In this document: positions 45,840 to 53,792 of the stretch, piece by piece
Layout of the letters: the number at the start of each line of letters is the position of its first letter
How positions within the stretch are numbered: the first letter of the stretch is position 1
Assembly (NCBI GenBank): GCA_910575555.1
Contig: CAJTFX010000005.1
Coordinates: forward strand, 220,457 to 284,456
Source: Lachnospiraceae bacterium
Lineage (GTDB): Bacteria; Bacillota; Clostridia; Lachnospirales; Lachnospiraceae
Length of the DNA stretch: 64,000 nt
Direction: 5' to 3'
The notes under the pieces: model-generated
Databases searched by the model: none
Told to the model about the DNA's origin: nothing
What the model saw: the letters and a program-made list of their open reading frames with translations, nothing else
Position numbers and translations under genes: made by a program

Positions 45840-46061
45840 ATGAAACAGAAGCAGCTTGTATTGATTTATGGGAAAGTCCTGCAGCCAGTGCTGAAAGGGA
45901 TGTCTGCAACATATTTCAGCAATGGGTCATGGAAGAAAACTGCAAGAGTAAGGCGTGTAGTTGAGGTGACGGAGGAACATATTAAATTTGAAACGGACCG
46001 TATCCGATACTGCATTGAGTTTCGGAAAGACGAAGCCGGCGCTTTGCTTGCGGCGGCATAA
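45840..46061 (+). CDS. Unknown small ICE protein
   Basis: 73 aa from ATG 45840 behind GGAAGGAGG. Beta-rich and basic (SNGSWKKTARVRRVVEVTEE). Unknown function. Confidence 0.6.
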   Translation: MKQKQLVLIYGKVLQPVLKGMSATYFSNGSWKKTARVRRVVEVTEEHIKFETDRIRYCIEFRKDEAGALLAAA

Positions 46062-46144
46062 GAGAAAGAGAGAGTGACAATCAGAGAGGCAGTGGTTCAT
46101 ATTCGGATATAAACAGGACCTTTGCAGAGGAAACAGATAAAAAA

Positions 46145-46181
46145 GACACTGACTATTTTAGAAGATAGTTGGTGTCTTCTT
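46145..46181 (+). terminator. Leader terminator, family copy D
   Basis: GACACTGACTATTTT (46145-46159) pairs with AAGATAGTTGGTGTC (46162-46176); the tail TTCTTGG is a weaker U-tract. Several positions differ from copy C, yet the stem is kept. Confidence 0.7.
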
Positions 46182-46278
46182 GGCTGTATCAAAAGAATAG
46201 TAAGGTGTTCAGGATGGTAGAGATGATGAAATCCTGCCAGATTGATAGTTACATTGAAATTTATTAGAGGAGCAGGAA

Positions 46279-46500
46279 ATGGAGAATAAAGAAGTACGGT
46301 ATTATCAGCATCGATTTGCAAGATGGATAAAATCGGATAAATGGGATAGCATTGCAGAACATCTGTCTGATATATGTATGTCTATAATCACACAAGTTAT
46401 GAATGCTGCTGAGGATGGAGACTGCAGCTGGGTGGTTTGGAAGAACTGCGATTATGTTCTTGATAGAATCAGATGTATTGATAAAAGGCTGAAAGAATAA
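46279..46500 (+). CDS. Unknown small ICE protein
   Basis: 73 aa; start ATG behind GAGGAGCAGGAA. Amphipathic helices (SIAEHLSDICMSIITQVMNA). 12 bases before the next gene. Function unknown. Confidence 0.55.
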   Translation: MENKEVRYYQHRFARWIKSDKWDSIAEHLSDICMSIITQVMNAAEDGDCSWVVWKNCDYVLDRIRCIDKRLKE

Positions 46501-46512
46501 TGGAGATGGAAG

Positions 46513-47211
46513 ATGATAGACGCAGTAGAAACAAAACGGCAAAAGGCAAAGCAGCTCAGATATAGAAAGCCGGTAGTCAAGGATTTGAATTTGGAGAGCA
46601 TTTATCAGGAATTATGGGATATTCAGGAACAGTGTGAAGAGGTTCATTGGTACTTTGATACGGACGATGAGACTTTGCTCAATGCGCTGGACGGAGAGGA
46701 AGACGATGCATATGAATTCAAAATGATGTTTGCTGATTTATGTGCGGAGTGTGAGAAAATGCTTGAGGATTTAAGGGCGGAATGGGTTCCGAAGTGCTTC
46801 GATAAGTTTTTTGTGGCTATAGGAGCCGGTGAAGATTACGGAGGTCTTCTGGGATATGACAGCTATGAACAGGACTATTTTGGACTGTCCTGTACAGAGG
46901 CATTTGCAGAAGATGAAAGTAAAAAAGCTCTTAAGCAGCTAACGAAAGATAATCTGATAGCGGCAGCCAGACAGTGCTTTCGTATCTATCAGTCATTTAT
47001 AGCCTTAAGACATCGGTATGATTGTCTGAAGACAGCAATGGATATATTACGGGATGAGAATACAGGTTATTTGCAGATGATAAAGCAGATAGAAGAGATG
47101 TATGAAAAGGCGAATGAGGAATCGGATGGTTTCCGTTATGAATGGTGTAAAGCAGTAAGGGAGTTAGACAGGATTTTAGGGAATATGCCTCAGGAGGCAT
47201 GGATTCAGTGA
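46513..47211 (+). CDS. Unknown acidic ICE protein
   Basis: 232 aa. Strongly acidic (CEEVHWYFDTDDETLLNALD, LDGEEDDAYEFKMMFADLC) and helical. A Gly/Tyr/Asp-rich stretch (GAGEDYGGLLGYDSYEQDYF near residue 103) is conserved-looking. DNA-mimic or anti-restriction roles fit the charge but are speculation. Start ATG, spacing 12 from the previous gene. Confidence 0.6.
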   Translation: MIDAVETKRQKAKQLRYRKPVVKDLNLESIYQELWDIQEQCEEVHWYFDTDDETLLNALDGEEDDAYEFKMMFADLCAECEKMLEDLRAEWVPKCFDKFFVAIGAGEDYGGLLGYDSYEQDYFGLSCTEAFAEDESKKALKQLTKDNLIAAARQCFRIYQSFIALRHRYDCLKTAMDILRDENTGYLQMIKQIEEMYEKANEESDGFRYEWCKAVRELDRILGNMPQEAWIQ

Positions 47212-47401
47212 AGGCATATAGATATAGAAACAAAGAGTGGGTTTTTATGATCAGCAGGTACGTAAATTACATTGAGGAAGGGGAAAATGTGATGAATTAA
47301 AAAACAGGGCGGGCCTGGTAAAGTCTTCATAAACGGAGAAATCGGTATCCTGTTTTATTCAAGAAGTTATGGTTCCAAGAATTCACAAGGAGGACAAAAA
47401 T

Positions 47402-47602
47402 ATGACGATTTATGATGTGGCAGGCAATGAGAGGCGGATGGCTGTTTTCAATAGTTTGCTGGAAGAAGCCTGCAGGCAGTGGTGTGACCTGTTAGATGAT
47501 GCTTCAGAAAGAAAAGACGGAGAGCACTTCGCAGAGTTCTTTTTTGAAATTTTTGAAGAAAAAGAAAACGAGTACATAGAGGAGAGCCGGATTTTGGATT
47601 GA
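47402..47602 (+). CDS. Unknown small acidic protein
   Basis: 66 aa from ATG 47402 behind AGGAGGACAAAAAT. Acidic helices (RKDGEHFAEFFFEIFEEKEN). A loose AAAACAGG/CCTGTTTT inverted repeat lies in the leader (47301-47356). Confidence 0.55.
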   Translation: MTIYDVAGNERRMAVFNSLLEEACRQWCDLLDDASERKDGEHFAEFFFEIFEEKENEYIEESRILD

Positions 47603-47632
47603 TGGAGTCGAAAGAGACTGGCAGGTGAAATA

Positions 47633-48007
47633 ATGGCTAAAACAATAAAAATTACAGTAGGAAACGAGATATCGGTAATAGAGATTCCAGACTGGAGCCT
47701 GAAGGAGAAAGCAAAAGCAATTGGAGCCGAGTATCTTGAAATTGTAAGGACACAGCGGATGTATGATCTTTTCGGGGATATGGTTGTGATGATTGTAGAT
47801 GATTCGGGGCTTGCAGAAAACAAGCCGCTTAACTTGGTCGCGTCATATTTTTATGGTGCTGATGAACATGGCTGTATGATTGCCGGGGATATACTTCTGG
47901 GGGTGGAGAGAAGCCCGGATAATTTCCCGCTGGATCATCCGGAGACAGTGAAACGGGTACTGATGGAGAGGTTTCCTGTGCTTTGGGAAGAATCATGCCC
48001 TGATTAA
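47633..48007 (+). CDS. DUF3846-like protein
   Basis: 124 aa; start ATG behind GCAGGTGAAATA. Opens with strands MAKTIKITVGNEISVIEI and IGAEYLEIVRT, then MVVMIVDDSGLAENKPLN and GDILLGVE, the order seen in DUF3846 proteins of phages and conjugative elements. Function unknown for the family. Confidence 0.65.
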   Translation: MAKTIKITVGNEISVIEIPDWSLKEKAKAIGAEYLEIVRTQRMYDLFGDMVVMIVDDSGLAENKPLNLVASYFYGADEHGCMIAGDILLGVERSPDNFPLDHPETVKRVLMERFPVLWEESCPD

Positions 48008-48155
48008 TCTATCCAACGAAGAAAGTTTGGTAATAGTTTTTATATGTTGAAGGCAGGCTGTGAGTATTTCAGGAAGTGGATCTGACGGATATAAGCAGAT
48101 AATTTTTTGAGATTAGCAGGAACAGACATTAGAAGTATTGGCACAAGGAGGGTAA

Positions 48156-48341
48156 ATGGAAAAAATTATTTTAAAGAAATCAAAAACTGAAACACCGCGT
48201 AGACGAGCAAGTGTTGTAGTCAAGCCAGAAACATACACACAAGTTTATAAGCTTGCACTTGAATGTGGGATGACAATAGAGAACTTGGTTGATTTTCTCT
48301 TACAAGAAGCATTAAAAGCAGTAGAGGTAGAAGAGGATTAG
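48156..48341 (+). CDS. Ribbon-helix-helix-like small protein
   Basis: 61 aa; start ATG behind AAGGAGGGTAA. RRRASVVVKPETYTQVYKL and GMTIENLVDFLLQEAL give the strand-helix-helix pattern of RHH (CopG/antitoxin-like) DNA binders. No toxin gene is adjacent. Confidence 0.55.
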   Translation: MEKIILKKSKTETPRRRASVVVKPETYTQVYKLALECGMTIENLVDFLLQEALKAVEVEED

Positions 48342-48456
48342 TCAAAAGGAGAAGGGCAGATATTAAAGACGGGACGGAGTGTGGAGAGATAGATACAGCT
48401 GCGTTTAGCGGATAACAGGAAGGAGCTTACAGGAAATAAAAGCAGAGGAAAGAAGT

Positions 48457-48678
48457 TTGTTTTATGAATTATATCTGCATTTTAACTTCACGAATGACTG
48501 GCTTATGAAGCAATATAAAAAGCTGAGCGAAGAAAGGCGGCATATACTGACAGAGCAGGGAGAAAGGCTGGTTCATGAGGCAAAATGCAACGGAGTAAAA
48601 AGCGTATATTATGAAAACGATTCACTGGCGATTTTCTGTGTACTGCTTTTGAGAGGATATGATTTTAAGATATTTTAG
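48457..48678 (+). CDS. Unknown small protein (TTG start)
   Basis: 73 aa; TTG start 8 nt after GAGGA. Helical N-terminus and a short C-terminal sheet (GVKSVYYENDSLAIFCVLLL). Function unknown. Confidence 0.45.
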   Translation: MFYELYLHFNFTNDWLMKQYKKLSEERRHILTEQGERLVHEAKCNGVKSVYYENDSLAIFCVLLLRGYDFKIF

Positions 48679-48690
48679 GAAAAAGGATAT

Positions 48691-48723
48691 TGCCGCTGCA
48701 GAGATGTAATTTTTGCAGCGGCA
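48691..48723 (+). promoter_or_regulatory. Perfect 10-bp stem in leader of Cys-rich gene
   Basis: TGCCGCTGCA (48691-48700) and TGCAGCGGCA (48714-48723) pair fully around a 13-nt loop. No U-tract follows, so it is not a standard terminator; it lies 40 nt before the next start. Confidence 0.55.
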
Positions 48724-48762
48724 GAAATCTGCAGAAAATATGGTGGAGGGGTGAATTTAGAT

Positions 48763-48960
48763 ATGGAGAAAGGATGTAGAGGTTATGTTGGTGTGGGATG
48801 CGTAAATGGTACCTGCCCGAAAACGATTAAGGAAGAATACGAGGAACAAAGCAGATCTGCCATGAATTGCAGCCAGTGCTTTTTAAACAAAGGGTGCGAG
48901 GACTGTGCTTTGGCAGATACAGAGTATTGTTCAGCTGAGAATGAGGAGGAATGCAGATGA
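48763..48960 (+). CDS. Small Cys-rich protein
   Basis: 65 aa from ATG 48763 (a GTG at 48751 sits too close to the ribosome site). Nine Cys (GCRGY, GCVNGTCPKT, NCSQCFLNKGCEDC, EYC, EECR) suggest zinc or Fe-S binding. Overlaps the next gene by 4 bases (ATGA), so the two are coupled. Confidence 0.55.
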   Translation: MEKGCRGYVGVGCVNGTCPKTIKEEYEEQSRSAMNCSQCFLNKGCEDCALADTEYCSAENEEECR

Positions 48961-49412
48961 GATATTACAGTACGCAACGGCCGATTACACCGGGCAGTTA
49001 TCCGAAGTCACCATTTAAGGAAGTCCTTAATATCGTCAATTTTGATTCCAGGACGTACTGTGAGGAGATTGGGCAGAAAGCATGGGGATACATTGAGTAC
49101 AAAATGCCGCTCCATCCCGAAGATGCGGCGGAGTATGAGTTGATGCCTATTCCAGAGAAAATCATTCGCATTTCATTTATTGGAGTGGATTCATGGGGCT
49201 GCCGGGTATATAAGGATGAGACGGGAAGGCTTTGGAAATACAGCGATCCGGGAGAAATGCCGGAAGAGAGACATGATGGGCTGTACCGGGCTTCCAGTAA
49301 TGATCCAGACGGCGAGCCGGATTATCCGCTTTGCGGAGATATGGACTATCGGATTGAGGACACAGGAGGTTTTTATGGGAATGTACCACAAAAACAGATT
49401 TACCGGAATTAG
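48957..49412 (+). CDS. ICE accessory protein, RYYSTQRP type
   Basis: 151 aa; ATG overlapping the previous stop, ribosome site GAGGAGGA. Opens MRYYSTQRPITPGSYPKSP and continues NFDSRTYCEEIGQKAWGYIE. This start is common among accessory proteins of Firmicute elements sometimes labelled DarA-related (anti-restriction), but I am not sure of that label. Confidence 0.55.
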   Translation: MRYYSTQRPITPGSYPKSPFKEVLNIVNFDSRTYCEEIGQKAWGYIEYKMPLHPEDAAEYELMPIPEKIIRISFIGVDSWGCRVYKDETGRLWKYSDPGEMPEERHDGLYRASSNDPDGEPDYPLCGDMDYRIEDTGGFYGNVPQKQIYRN

Positions 49413-49557
49413 GAATAAGCGTTATATAAAAAGATGCACTTCGCGGGGAATGCGAAGGGCGGTAAAGAAAAGCTGCAGGGAAGAAATGACAGATGAAATT
49501 ACACTAACAAGGAAAAGCCATAATCTTTATGGGACAGATGCGTGGGACTTTAGTTGA
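49375..49557 (+). CDS. Small basic protein overlapping the previous gene
   Basis: 60 aa; AGGAGG 5 nt before ATG 49375, which lies inside the end of the previous gene in another frame. Very basic (IRNKRYIKRCTSRGMRRAVK). Strong ribosome site supports translation. Function unknown. Confidence 0.5.
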   Translation: MGMYHKNRFTGIRNKRYIKRCTSRGMRRAVKKSCREEMTDEITLTRKSHNLYGTDAWDFS

Positions 49558-49590
49558 ATGATGATTCGCTTGAAGTAAGGAGGCAAGAAG

Positions 49591-50025
49591 ATGAAAAGTA
49601 TAATGGTAAGTCCATATGAAGAAGAGTTAGATGAGTGCCTGAATAGTCAGAATGTGTTAGAAGAAAAGCTGGATGCTGAGAGGAAAAGGAAAAATGCTTT
49701 ATTTGCAAAGATGGAGAGTTTCTATACTGACAGGCTCAAAGAGTCCTATTTTAAATCAGGAGAAAACGGGAAGATCGGACAGATAAGCTATGTTTATGCG
49801 AAAGAAGGAAAATTTTTCATTCATTTATATTTTTTGGAAATTACCGCAAATTCAAAGCTTATAAAGAAGTATACTAATATTGAGCTGTTCGGTAAGGAGA
49901 TGGAGAAACTGATAGAACTTACGGAAGCAGAGTATAAGGGAGAATTCTTTGCTTATGTGGATAAACGGATTAGAATGGTTGAAGACAGGAGAAAAGTGGA
50001 AAATGAGAATACCGTTACTTTGTAA
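49591..50025 (+). CDS. Unknown coiled-coil/beta protein
   Basis: 144 aa; start ATG behind AAGGAGGCAAGAAG. N-terminal coiled coil (LDECLNSQNVLEEKLDAERK), then a beta part (IGQISYVYAKEGKFFIHLYF). Not recognised. Confidence 0.55.
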   Translation: MKSIMVSPYEEELDECLNSQNVLEEKLDAERKRKNALFAKMESFYTDRLKESYFKSGENGKIGQISYVYAKEGKFFIHLYFLEITANSKLIKKYTNIELFGKEMEKLIELTEAEYKGEFFAYVDKRIRMVEDRRKVENENTVTL

Positions 50026-50061
50026 TTTTGGAGCAGTCGTCCTAAAATTTTATAGCGGACG

Positions 50062-50089
50062 TTGCAGGTTTACGAAAATCTGTTATAAT
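50062..50089 (+). promoter_or_regulatory. Promoter of the Rpn-like gene
   Basis: TTGCAG (50062-50067), 16-nt spacer, TATAAT (50084-50089). A CTAAAATTTTATAGCGGA box lies directly upstream at 50042-50059. Confidence 0.5.
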
Positions 50090-50162
50090 GAAGATGAAGA
50101 AGAAAACCAGACCGGAATGGCTTTGGCTTTCGGACGAACCCCGCAGAAGGAGGTGGTTTGAG

Positions 50163-51128
50163 ATGACAGTTGAAGAGATTTTGCGCCGGAAAATCGAGGA
50201 GATGGAGAAAACTATCTCTGGTTTGACGAAGCAGAATGAAGAATACAGAAATCTTATAAATGATAATGACCTGAAGGATGCAAAGAAAGATTATAAGGAC
50301 AGGTTGTTCAAGTTTATTTTTGGAAATCCTGAAAACAAGCAGTGGACTTTGTCCCTGTACAATGCGATTAATGGGACGAATTATACGAATCCTGATGATA
50401 TCCAGTTTAATACCATTGGTGACGCAGTGTATATGAGGATGAAGAACGATATATCTTTTATCGTTGCATTTGAGATGGATCTGTGGGAGCATCAGAGTTC
50501 ATTTAATCCCAACATGCCCATGAGGTTTTTTATATACGGAGGACGATTGTACGAAAAATATATTGCTACAAGTGATTATTACCAGTACAGCAGTATGCTC
50601 CAACCAGTGCCAAGGCCGGTATGTGTCTGTTTCTACAACGGCACAAAAGAGCAGCCCGAAAGACAGGTTCTTAAGTTAAGCGATGCCTATGAGGGCGAGG
50701 GGGACATTGAAGTCAAAGTGACTATGCTGAATATTAACTACGGAAAGAACCAGCATATGATGGAATCTTGCGAACCGCTAAAGGAGTACGCATGGCTTGT
50801 GGATGCAGTAAGGCGGCATCAAAGTGAAAGGATGGATCTGGATGCTGCTGTGGATGCAGCTCTTAATGAAATGCCGGATGAATATGTGATTAAAACTTTT
50901 CTTTTGGAAAATCGAGCGGAGGTGAAAAGTATGTTCCTTACTGAATATAACGAAGAGAAGGTCATGGAGAAAGAACGCCAGGAGGGACGTCAGGAGAGAA
51001 ATATTGAGGTTGCTTCTGATATGCTGAAAGCGGGAGGGATGTCGGTTTCTTTTATAGCACAAATCAGCAGGCTGTCAGAGGAAGCGGTCCGGAAGCTTGC
51101 CAGTACATTAGGCATTGCAATCTTATAA
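50163..51128 (+). CDS. Rpn-like PD-(D/E)XK nuclease family protein
   Basis: 321 aa from ATG 50163 behind GAAGGAGGTGGTTTGAG. An N-terminal coiled coil (RRKIEEMEKTISGLTKQNEE) precedes the nuclease-like domain (DRLFKFIFGNPENKQWTLSL, then FIVAFEMDLWEHQSSFNPNM where Glu and Gln are expected active-site residues). The C-terminus has MLKAGGMSVSFIAQISRLSE, typical of Rpn/transposase_31-like proteins in Lachnospiraceae. Such proteins raise RecA-independent recombination or act in defence; the role here is unknown. Confidence 0.75.
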   Translation: MTVEEILRRKIEEMEKTISGLTKQNEEYRNLINDNDLKDAKKDYKDRLFKFIFGNPENKQWTLSLYNAINGTNYTNPDDIQFNTIGDAVYMRMKNDISFIVAFEMDLWEHQSSFNPNMPMRFFIYGGRLYEKYIATSDYYQYSSMLQPVPRPVCVCFYNGTKEQPERQVLKLSDAYEGEGDIEVKVTMLNINYGKNQHMMESCEPLKEYAWLVDAVRRHQSERMDLDAAVDAALNEMPDEYVIKTFLLENRAEVKSMFLTEYNEEKVMEKERQEGRQERNIEVASDMLKAGGMSVSFIAQISRLSEEAVRKLASTLGIAIL

Positions 51129-51258
51129 CGCATCAAAACAGAGGTAAAGAGAGTGATAGGGTGCAGAGAAATCTGTGCCCTATCTTAAAAAGTAGCAGAT
51201 TTAATTGTAAGAGAATCCATTGCGATGAAATTGCGACGGTATTGCGCCTCCCGTGATA

Positions 51259-51287
51259 TTGACATACAATTCCCGTCCGTATACAAT
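51259..51287 (+). promoter_or_regulatory. Transfer operon promoter
   Basis: TTGACA (51259-51264), 17-nt spacer, TACAAT (51282-51287). It precedes the type IV secretion genes and is followed by the leader terminator at 51353. The 295-bp stretch 51129-51423 otherwise holds only a GCATG/CATGC palindrome near 51307-51323. Confidence 0.8.
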
Positions 51288-51352
51288 GGTAAAGTAAAGT
51301 TTTGTGCATGCAGGTGACATGCATGGAGAGCCGCAGGACATTACAGGGAGCT

Positions 51353-51383
51353 GACAGCCGGAGATAAAGGGGCTGTCTTTTTT
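51353..51383 (+). terminator. Leader terminator of transfer operon
   Basis: GACAGCC (51353-51359) and GGCTGTC (51371-51377) form a 7-bp GC-rich stem, then six T. It lies about 65 nt after the promoter -10 and 40 nt before the first gene. Confidence 0.75.
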
Positions 51384-51423
51384 ATTGTCATTTTTATTTT
51401 CAGAACAGAAGGGAGGGGACTCA

Positions 51424-51816
51424 TTGGCAGGAAATCTAAGAGAACAGAACATGGAGATGAAGGAGCCGGGGAATCAGTTCATGAAGCTGATTCCCCGCTT
51501 TGCGTTTACGGCGTTTCTTGCCGTTGTTTTGCTGGCCGTATCTGCAGCGCCTGTGTATGCGGATACGATATTTGATACGGCGAAGAATGCCATGCAGACG
51601 GTCTATAAGGATGTGGCTGGCATTGCAACGGTGGCGGCTGTCGTGTGCTCGGCAGTGTGCCTGTTTCTGATGAATTTCTCAAAATCCGGGCGCACCGTAG
51701 ATGAATCCAGGTCATGGCTCAAACGGATCATCGTGTGCTGGGCGGCGCTTATGACGCTTGGTGCAATCGTAACGTATTTTGAGAGTATTATTCCAAAGAG
51801 TATGTTCGGCGGCTAA
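51424..51816 (+). CDS. Small conjugation membrane protein (VirB2/TrbC-like)
   Basis: 130 aa from TTG 51424 behind GGGAGGGGACTCA; ATG 51451 is an alternative. Signal-like segment (FAFTAFLAVVLLAVSAAPVYA) and a second membrane helix (IATVAAVVCSAVCLFLMNF), plus a third near the end. Size, topology and position before the TrbL-like gene fit a pilin-like or channel protein. No strict family motif. Confidence 0.6.
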   Translation: MAGNLREQNMEMKEPGNQFMKLIPRFAFTAFLAVVLLAVSAAPVYADTIFDTAKNAMQTVYKDVAGIATVAAVVCSAVCLFLMNFSKSGRTVDESRSWLKRIIVCWAALMTLGAIVTYFESIIPKSMFGG

Positions 51817-51891
51817 AACGCCGGGCAGATAAAAACATGCCGGCGCTCTCCCGGCAGAAAGGGGGATGCCTTACGAGGTGAAAGATAAAAT

Positions 51892-53778
51892 ATGGGCTGG
51901 TTATTAGAATTATTGATAGAAGGTATCCGGGAGCTGTGTTCACAGTTTATTGTCGATATGATGTCCTTAGTGACGGATATGTTCACGGAGCTTTTATCCT
52001 GTGACCTTAGTTTATTTGAGGAGTTGTTTTCTGTGGCAGGCAATCTGTACTCCAATGCCATTCTGCCTATGGGGGCGGCGCTTCTGCTTCTGATCTGTGT
52101 CTGGCAGCTTTTTAAAAGCATGTTCGGGAAGGCGGGGGTTGCAAGCGAGGATCCGGTGGAACTGGTGCTTCGCAGCGGGATCTGTTTGTTTTTTATTGTG
52201 GCAGCAAAGCCGATGGTGGATTATATCCTGAAGGTGGCGGGAACGCCCTATCAGTGGGTGGCAGGAACCGAGATTGAGGTGAGCAGCTTTTCCGAATATG
52301 TCTCCGTATTGGAGGGAATTACGGCAGGGATTGGGATTGACAGCCTAAACATTGCAATCCTGACTTTAATTTTACAGTTTGTCGTGGCATGGAATTATTT
52401 CAAAATGCTGTTTGTGATAGCGGAACGGTATGTCTTATTGGGTGTATTCTCCTATACGGCGCCGCTGGCATTTGGAACCGGAGGATCAAAGGCAACTAAT
52501 AACATCCTTGCGTCCTGGTCGAAGATGTTTGGCGGGCAGATTGTCCTAATCATCTTAAATTCCTGGTGCCTGAAGATGTTTTTATCCGGATATGGAAATT
52601 TAACTGCCAGTAGCTATGGATTTACCAAGTTCTTTGCGGCGACGCTCTGTCTGGTCGGGTTCTGTAAAGTGACCTTTAAGCTGGATTCTTACCTGTCTTC
52701 GCTGGGCGTGAATTTAGGCCGTCCGTCAACGGGGATGGGCGCGTTAGGGCTTATGATGGCAGCCGGACGGATCTTTTCCCATGTGGGGAGAGGGAGCAGC
52801 CAGGCGTCAGGTTCTCCTTCCGGGAACGGAGAGGGGGCTGGCGCAGGGAATGATTCCTATATGGATGGCTCCGGCATGACGGATACAGGGGGACCAATCC
52901 CGATGGGGCTTGGAACTGACGGTATGCAGGCAGAGGATGGAACAGATTTTGGAAACGGTATGGAGGAAGAACTGGCAGATACCGTCTTAGAATCTGGCGA
53001 TTTTGATACCATGGCAGACGGAGATGGAAGCGTCCTGGAGGAAATGGGCATGATGCCGGAGGATGGGCTTGGAAACGAAGAACTGGCAGGAATGGAAGAA
53101 CAGAGTACAGAAACCGTCTTTGGCATGGAAGGCGGCTCATCCGGGGAACTGGGGGACTATCCGGTGAAGGAAGAGGAACCGGAGGCGGAAGATGCTGAAA
53201 ATGCGGGCATGAACTTAGACGGTACCATGATTGGAGACGGTGGAACAGAGGATGCCGGAATTGGCAGCGGTATGGATGCTTTTGAGAAAGACGGCAGCAT
53301 TTCCGGCAGTCAGCATGTGCCGGGAACAGAGGCTTTCGAAGGCGCACAGGGGATTCTTGGCGAGATTGGAAGCGGAGCCGGTATGGACAGTATGGAATCC
53401 TATGGGGCAGGACCAGGCGCAGAGCCGGGAAGTGCACCGTTATCTGGAGGAGAAAAAGCATTTCACGCGTCTGACCGGGGAATCTTGCCAGATGATGGTT
53501 TCTCCGGTGCAGGACAGGGAGATACAAAGGTCATTCTGGAAGCAGGCGCGCAAGAAGTAAATGGTATTGGTTATCATGGTTTTGATACGCCGGTGCAGCA
53601 AACGGCTCAGGGAAATCCGGGCATCAGTCCCGGTATGACATCTTCTGAGAGCAGGAAACAGGAGTACCGGAAAATAACAGAAGAACGGAAGAGCCGGGAA
53701 GTACCAAAATCAAGGAAAGACTTGAAAAAGAAGAAAAAGCAGAATCCGAAACCGAAAAACGGAAATTCACCAATGTAG
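51892..53778 (+). CDS. VirB6/TrbL-like conjugation channel protein
   Basis: 628 aa; start ATG behind GAGGTGAAAGATAAAAT. Residues about 1-290 hold six or so membrane helices (for example AILPMGAALLLLICVWQLF, LNIAILTLILQFVVAW), as in VirB6/TrbL inner-membrane channel subunits. The last 330 residues are low-complexity, acidic and rich in Gly, Met and Ser (MADGDGSVLEEMGMMPEDGL), ending in a Lys-rich tail (KSRKDLKKKKKQNPK). The tail is likely disordered. Confidence 0.8.
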   Translation: MGWLLELLIEGIRELCSQFIVDMMSLVTDMFTELLSCDLSLFEELFSVAGNLYSNAILPMGAALLLLICVWQLFKSMFGKAGVASEDPVELVLRSGICLFFIVAAKPMVDYILKVAGTPYQWVAGTEIEVSSFSEYVSVLEGITAGIGIDSLNIAILTLILQFVVAWNYFKMLFVIAERYVLLGVFSYTAPLAFGTGGSKATNNILASWSKMFGGQIVLIILNSWCLKMFLSGYGNLTASSYGFTKFFAATLCLVGFCKVTFKLDSYLSSLGVNLGRPSTGMGALGLMMAAGRIFSHVGRGSSQASGSPSGNGEGAGAGNDSYMDGSGMTDTGGPIPMGLGTDGMQAEDGTDFGNGMEEELADTVLESGDFDTMADGDGSVLEEMGMMPEDGLGNEELAGMEEQSTETVFGMEGGSSGELGDYPVKEEEPEAEDAENAGMNLDGTMIGDGGTEDAGIGSGMDAFEKDGSISGSQHVPGTEAFEGAQGILGEIGSGAGMDSMESYGAGPGAEPGSAPLSGGEKAFHASDRGILPDDGFSGAGQGDTKVILEAGAQEVNGIGYHGFDTPVQQTAQGNPGISPGMTSSESRKQEYRKITEERKSREVPKSRKDLKKKKKQNPKPKNGNSPM

Positions 53779-53792
53779 GAAAGGGGTGGCAC

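Noticed and set aside
45755..45964. Plus-strand ORF overlapping the gene at 45840
   Set aside because: Lies in another frame, begins inside the U-tract of hairpin C, and has composition of an out-of-frame shadow; the gene at 45840 has the good ribosome site.
51301..51330. GCATGCAGGTGACATGC palindrome as an oriT
   Set aside because: Short and lies in the transcribed leader; no relaxase gene or conserved nic sequence nearby, so oriT cannot be claimed.
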